Part shown: piece after piece, positions 5,017 through 5,352 of the stretch | Layout: the number at the start of each line of letters is the position of its first letter | Position numbering within the stretch: position 1 is the first letter of the stretch | NCBI GenBank assembly: GCA_017860085.1 | Contig: JAFNAJ010000406.1 | Location: 1 to 5,352 of the forward strand | Length of the DNA stretch: 5,352 nucleotides | DNA from: Acidobacteriota bacterium | Lineage (GTDB): Bacteria > Acidobacteriota > Vicinamibacteria > Vicinamibacterales > JAFNAJ01 | Reading direction: 5' to 3' | Program-made: the position numbers and the translations under genes | Notes under the pieces: generated by a model | The model's input: only the letters and a program-made list of their open reading frames with translations | The model's database searches: none | Told to the model about the DNA's origin: nothing

Positions 5017-5352
5017 TCGAGCAGGGTGATGAGTTCCGCGTCGGCCTCGGGCAGGTCGAGCGTCGAGAGGTCGGCGCGCGGCACCCATCGCATCTCCTGC
5101 CCCTCGCGCGGGTGTGCGGCGCCCTGCAGATCGCAGTGGAAGAAGTGCAGTTCCACCACTCGCCCGGGGTAGGCGTAGCGCGTCACGAGGATCTCGGCGC
5201 CGACGTGCACGTTCACGCCCAGTTCCTCGAGCATCTCGCGTCGCAGGCACTCTTCGAGCGTCTCACCGGGCTCGCACTTGCCGCCGGGGAACTCCCAGCG
5301 GCCGGCGAGGTGCGTGCCCTTGAGGCGCCGAGTCAGCAGAAACGTGTCATCT
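4980..5352 (-). CDS. MutT-like Nudix hydrolase (probable 8-oxo-dGTP diphosphatase), 5' end beyond the right edge
   Basis: The reading frame enters from the right edge and is open for 123 codons to TGA at 4982-4980; the start codon and the first residues lie outside. It carries LKGTHLAGRWEFPGG followed by a perfect Nudix box (G-x5-E-x7-REU-xEE-xGU) at visible residues 24-46, bases 5282-5214. The WEFPGGK context is typical of MutT-type enzymes that hydrolyse 8-oxo-dGTP to the monophosphate, though the substrate cannot be proven from the sequence. The fold continues through RVVELHFFHCDL and QEMRWVP, as in MutT relatives. The last eleven residues, KRGHSSFSSDG, and the stop codon are encoded by the 149-bp palindromic element, so the native C-terminus has been replaced or extended. 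The gene converges on mutY, a functional partner in 8-oxoguanine defence. Confidence 0.9.
   Translation of the reverse strand, partial: DDTFLLTRRLKGTHLAGRWEFPGGKCEPGETLEECLRREMLEELGVNVHVGAEILVTRYAYPGRVVELHFFHCDLQGAAHPREGQEMRWVPRADLSTLDLPEADAELITLLEKRGHSSFSSDG

Overview
The window is GC-rich bacterial DNA, densely packed with seven genes and two palindromic mobile-type repeats. The gene content (bacterial squalene/hopanoid synthesis, a PduO-type cobalamin adenosyltransferase, a short MutY) and base composition would fit a high-GC Acidobacteriota (Vicinamibacteria-like) genome. That assignment is an inference with low to moderate confidence, because no rRNA or other phylogenetic marker is present.

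Layout. Leftwards (minus strand) from a divergent promoter region at about 2701-2734 run hpnD (2700-2032), hpnE (2029-677) and the 5' part of thiI (587 to beyond base 1). Rightwards (plus strand) run a PduO-type ATP:cob(I)alamin adenosyltransferase (2735-3274), hpnC (3271-4146) and a short mutY (4154-4861). Converging on mutY from the right edge is a partial MutT-like Nudix hydrolase (5352-4980). Spacing inside each arm is tight (2 nt hpnD/hpnE, 4 nt overlap adenosyltransferase/hpnC, 7 nt hpnC/mutY), suggesting two divergent operons.

Function. HpnD, HpnC and HpnE are the three enzymes of the bacterial HpnCDE route from two farnesyl diphosphates to squalene, via presqualene diphosphate and hydroxysqualene. 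Here they are split over two divergent transcripts rather than lying in the usual co-directional run. HpnD is odd: it has both aspartate-rich motifs and a plausible family C-terminus, but is only 222 aa and appears to have lost about 50-60 internal residues in frame. MutY and the Nudix protein are likely parts of the 8-oxoguanine defence system; this MutY has no C-terminal 8-oxoG-recognition domain.

Most notable are two unrelated-in-sequence but architecturally similar foldback elements with 24-nt inverted terminal arms: 600-691 (92 bp, arms beginning GGGGTCAGATCTTGATT) and 4868-5016 (149 bp, perfect arms containing GGGGACACTCATCTTTTTC). Each sits exactly at the 3' end of a gene and supplies its last codons: the first gives hpnE its final four residues and stop codon, the second gives the Nudix protein its last eleven residues and stop. 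They resemble the palindromic non-autonomous repeats mobilised by REP-associated (Y1/IS200-type) transposases. No transposase gene is in the window.
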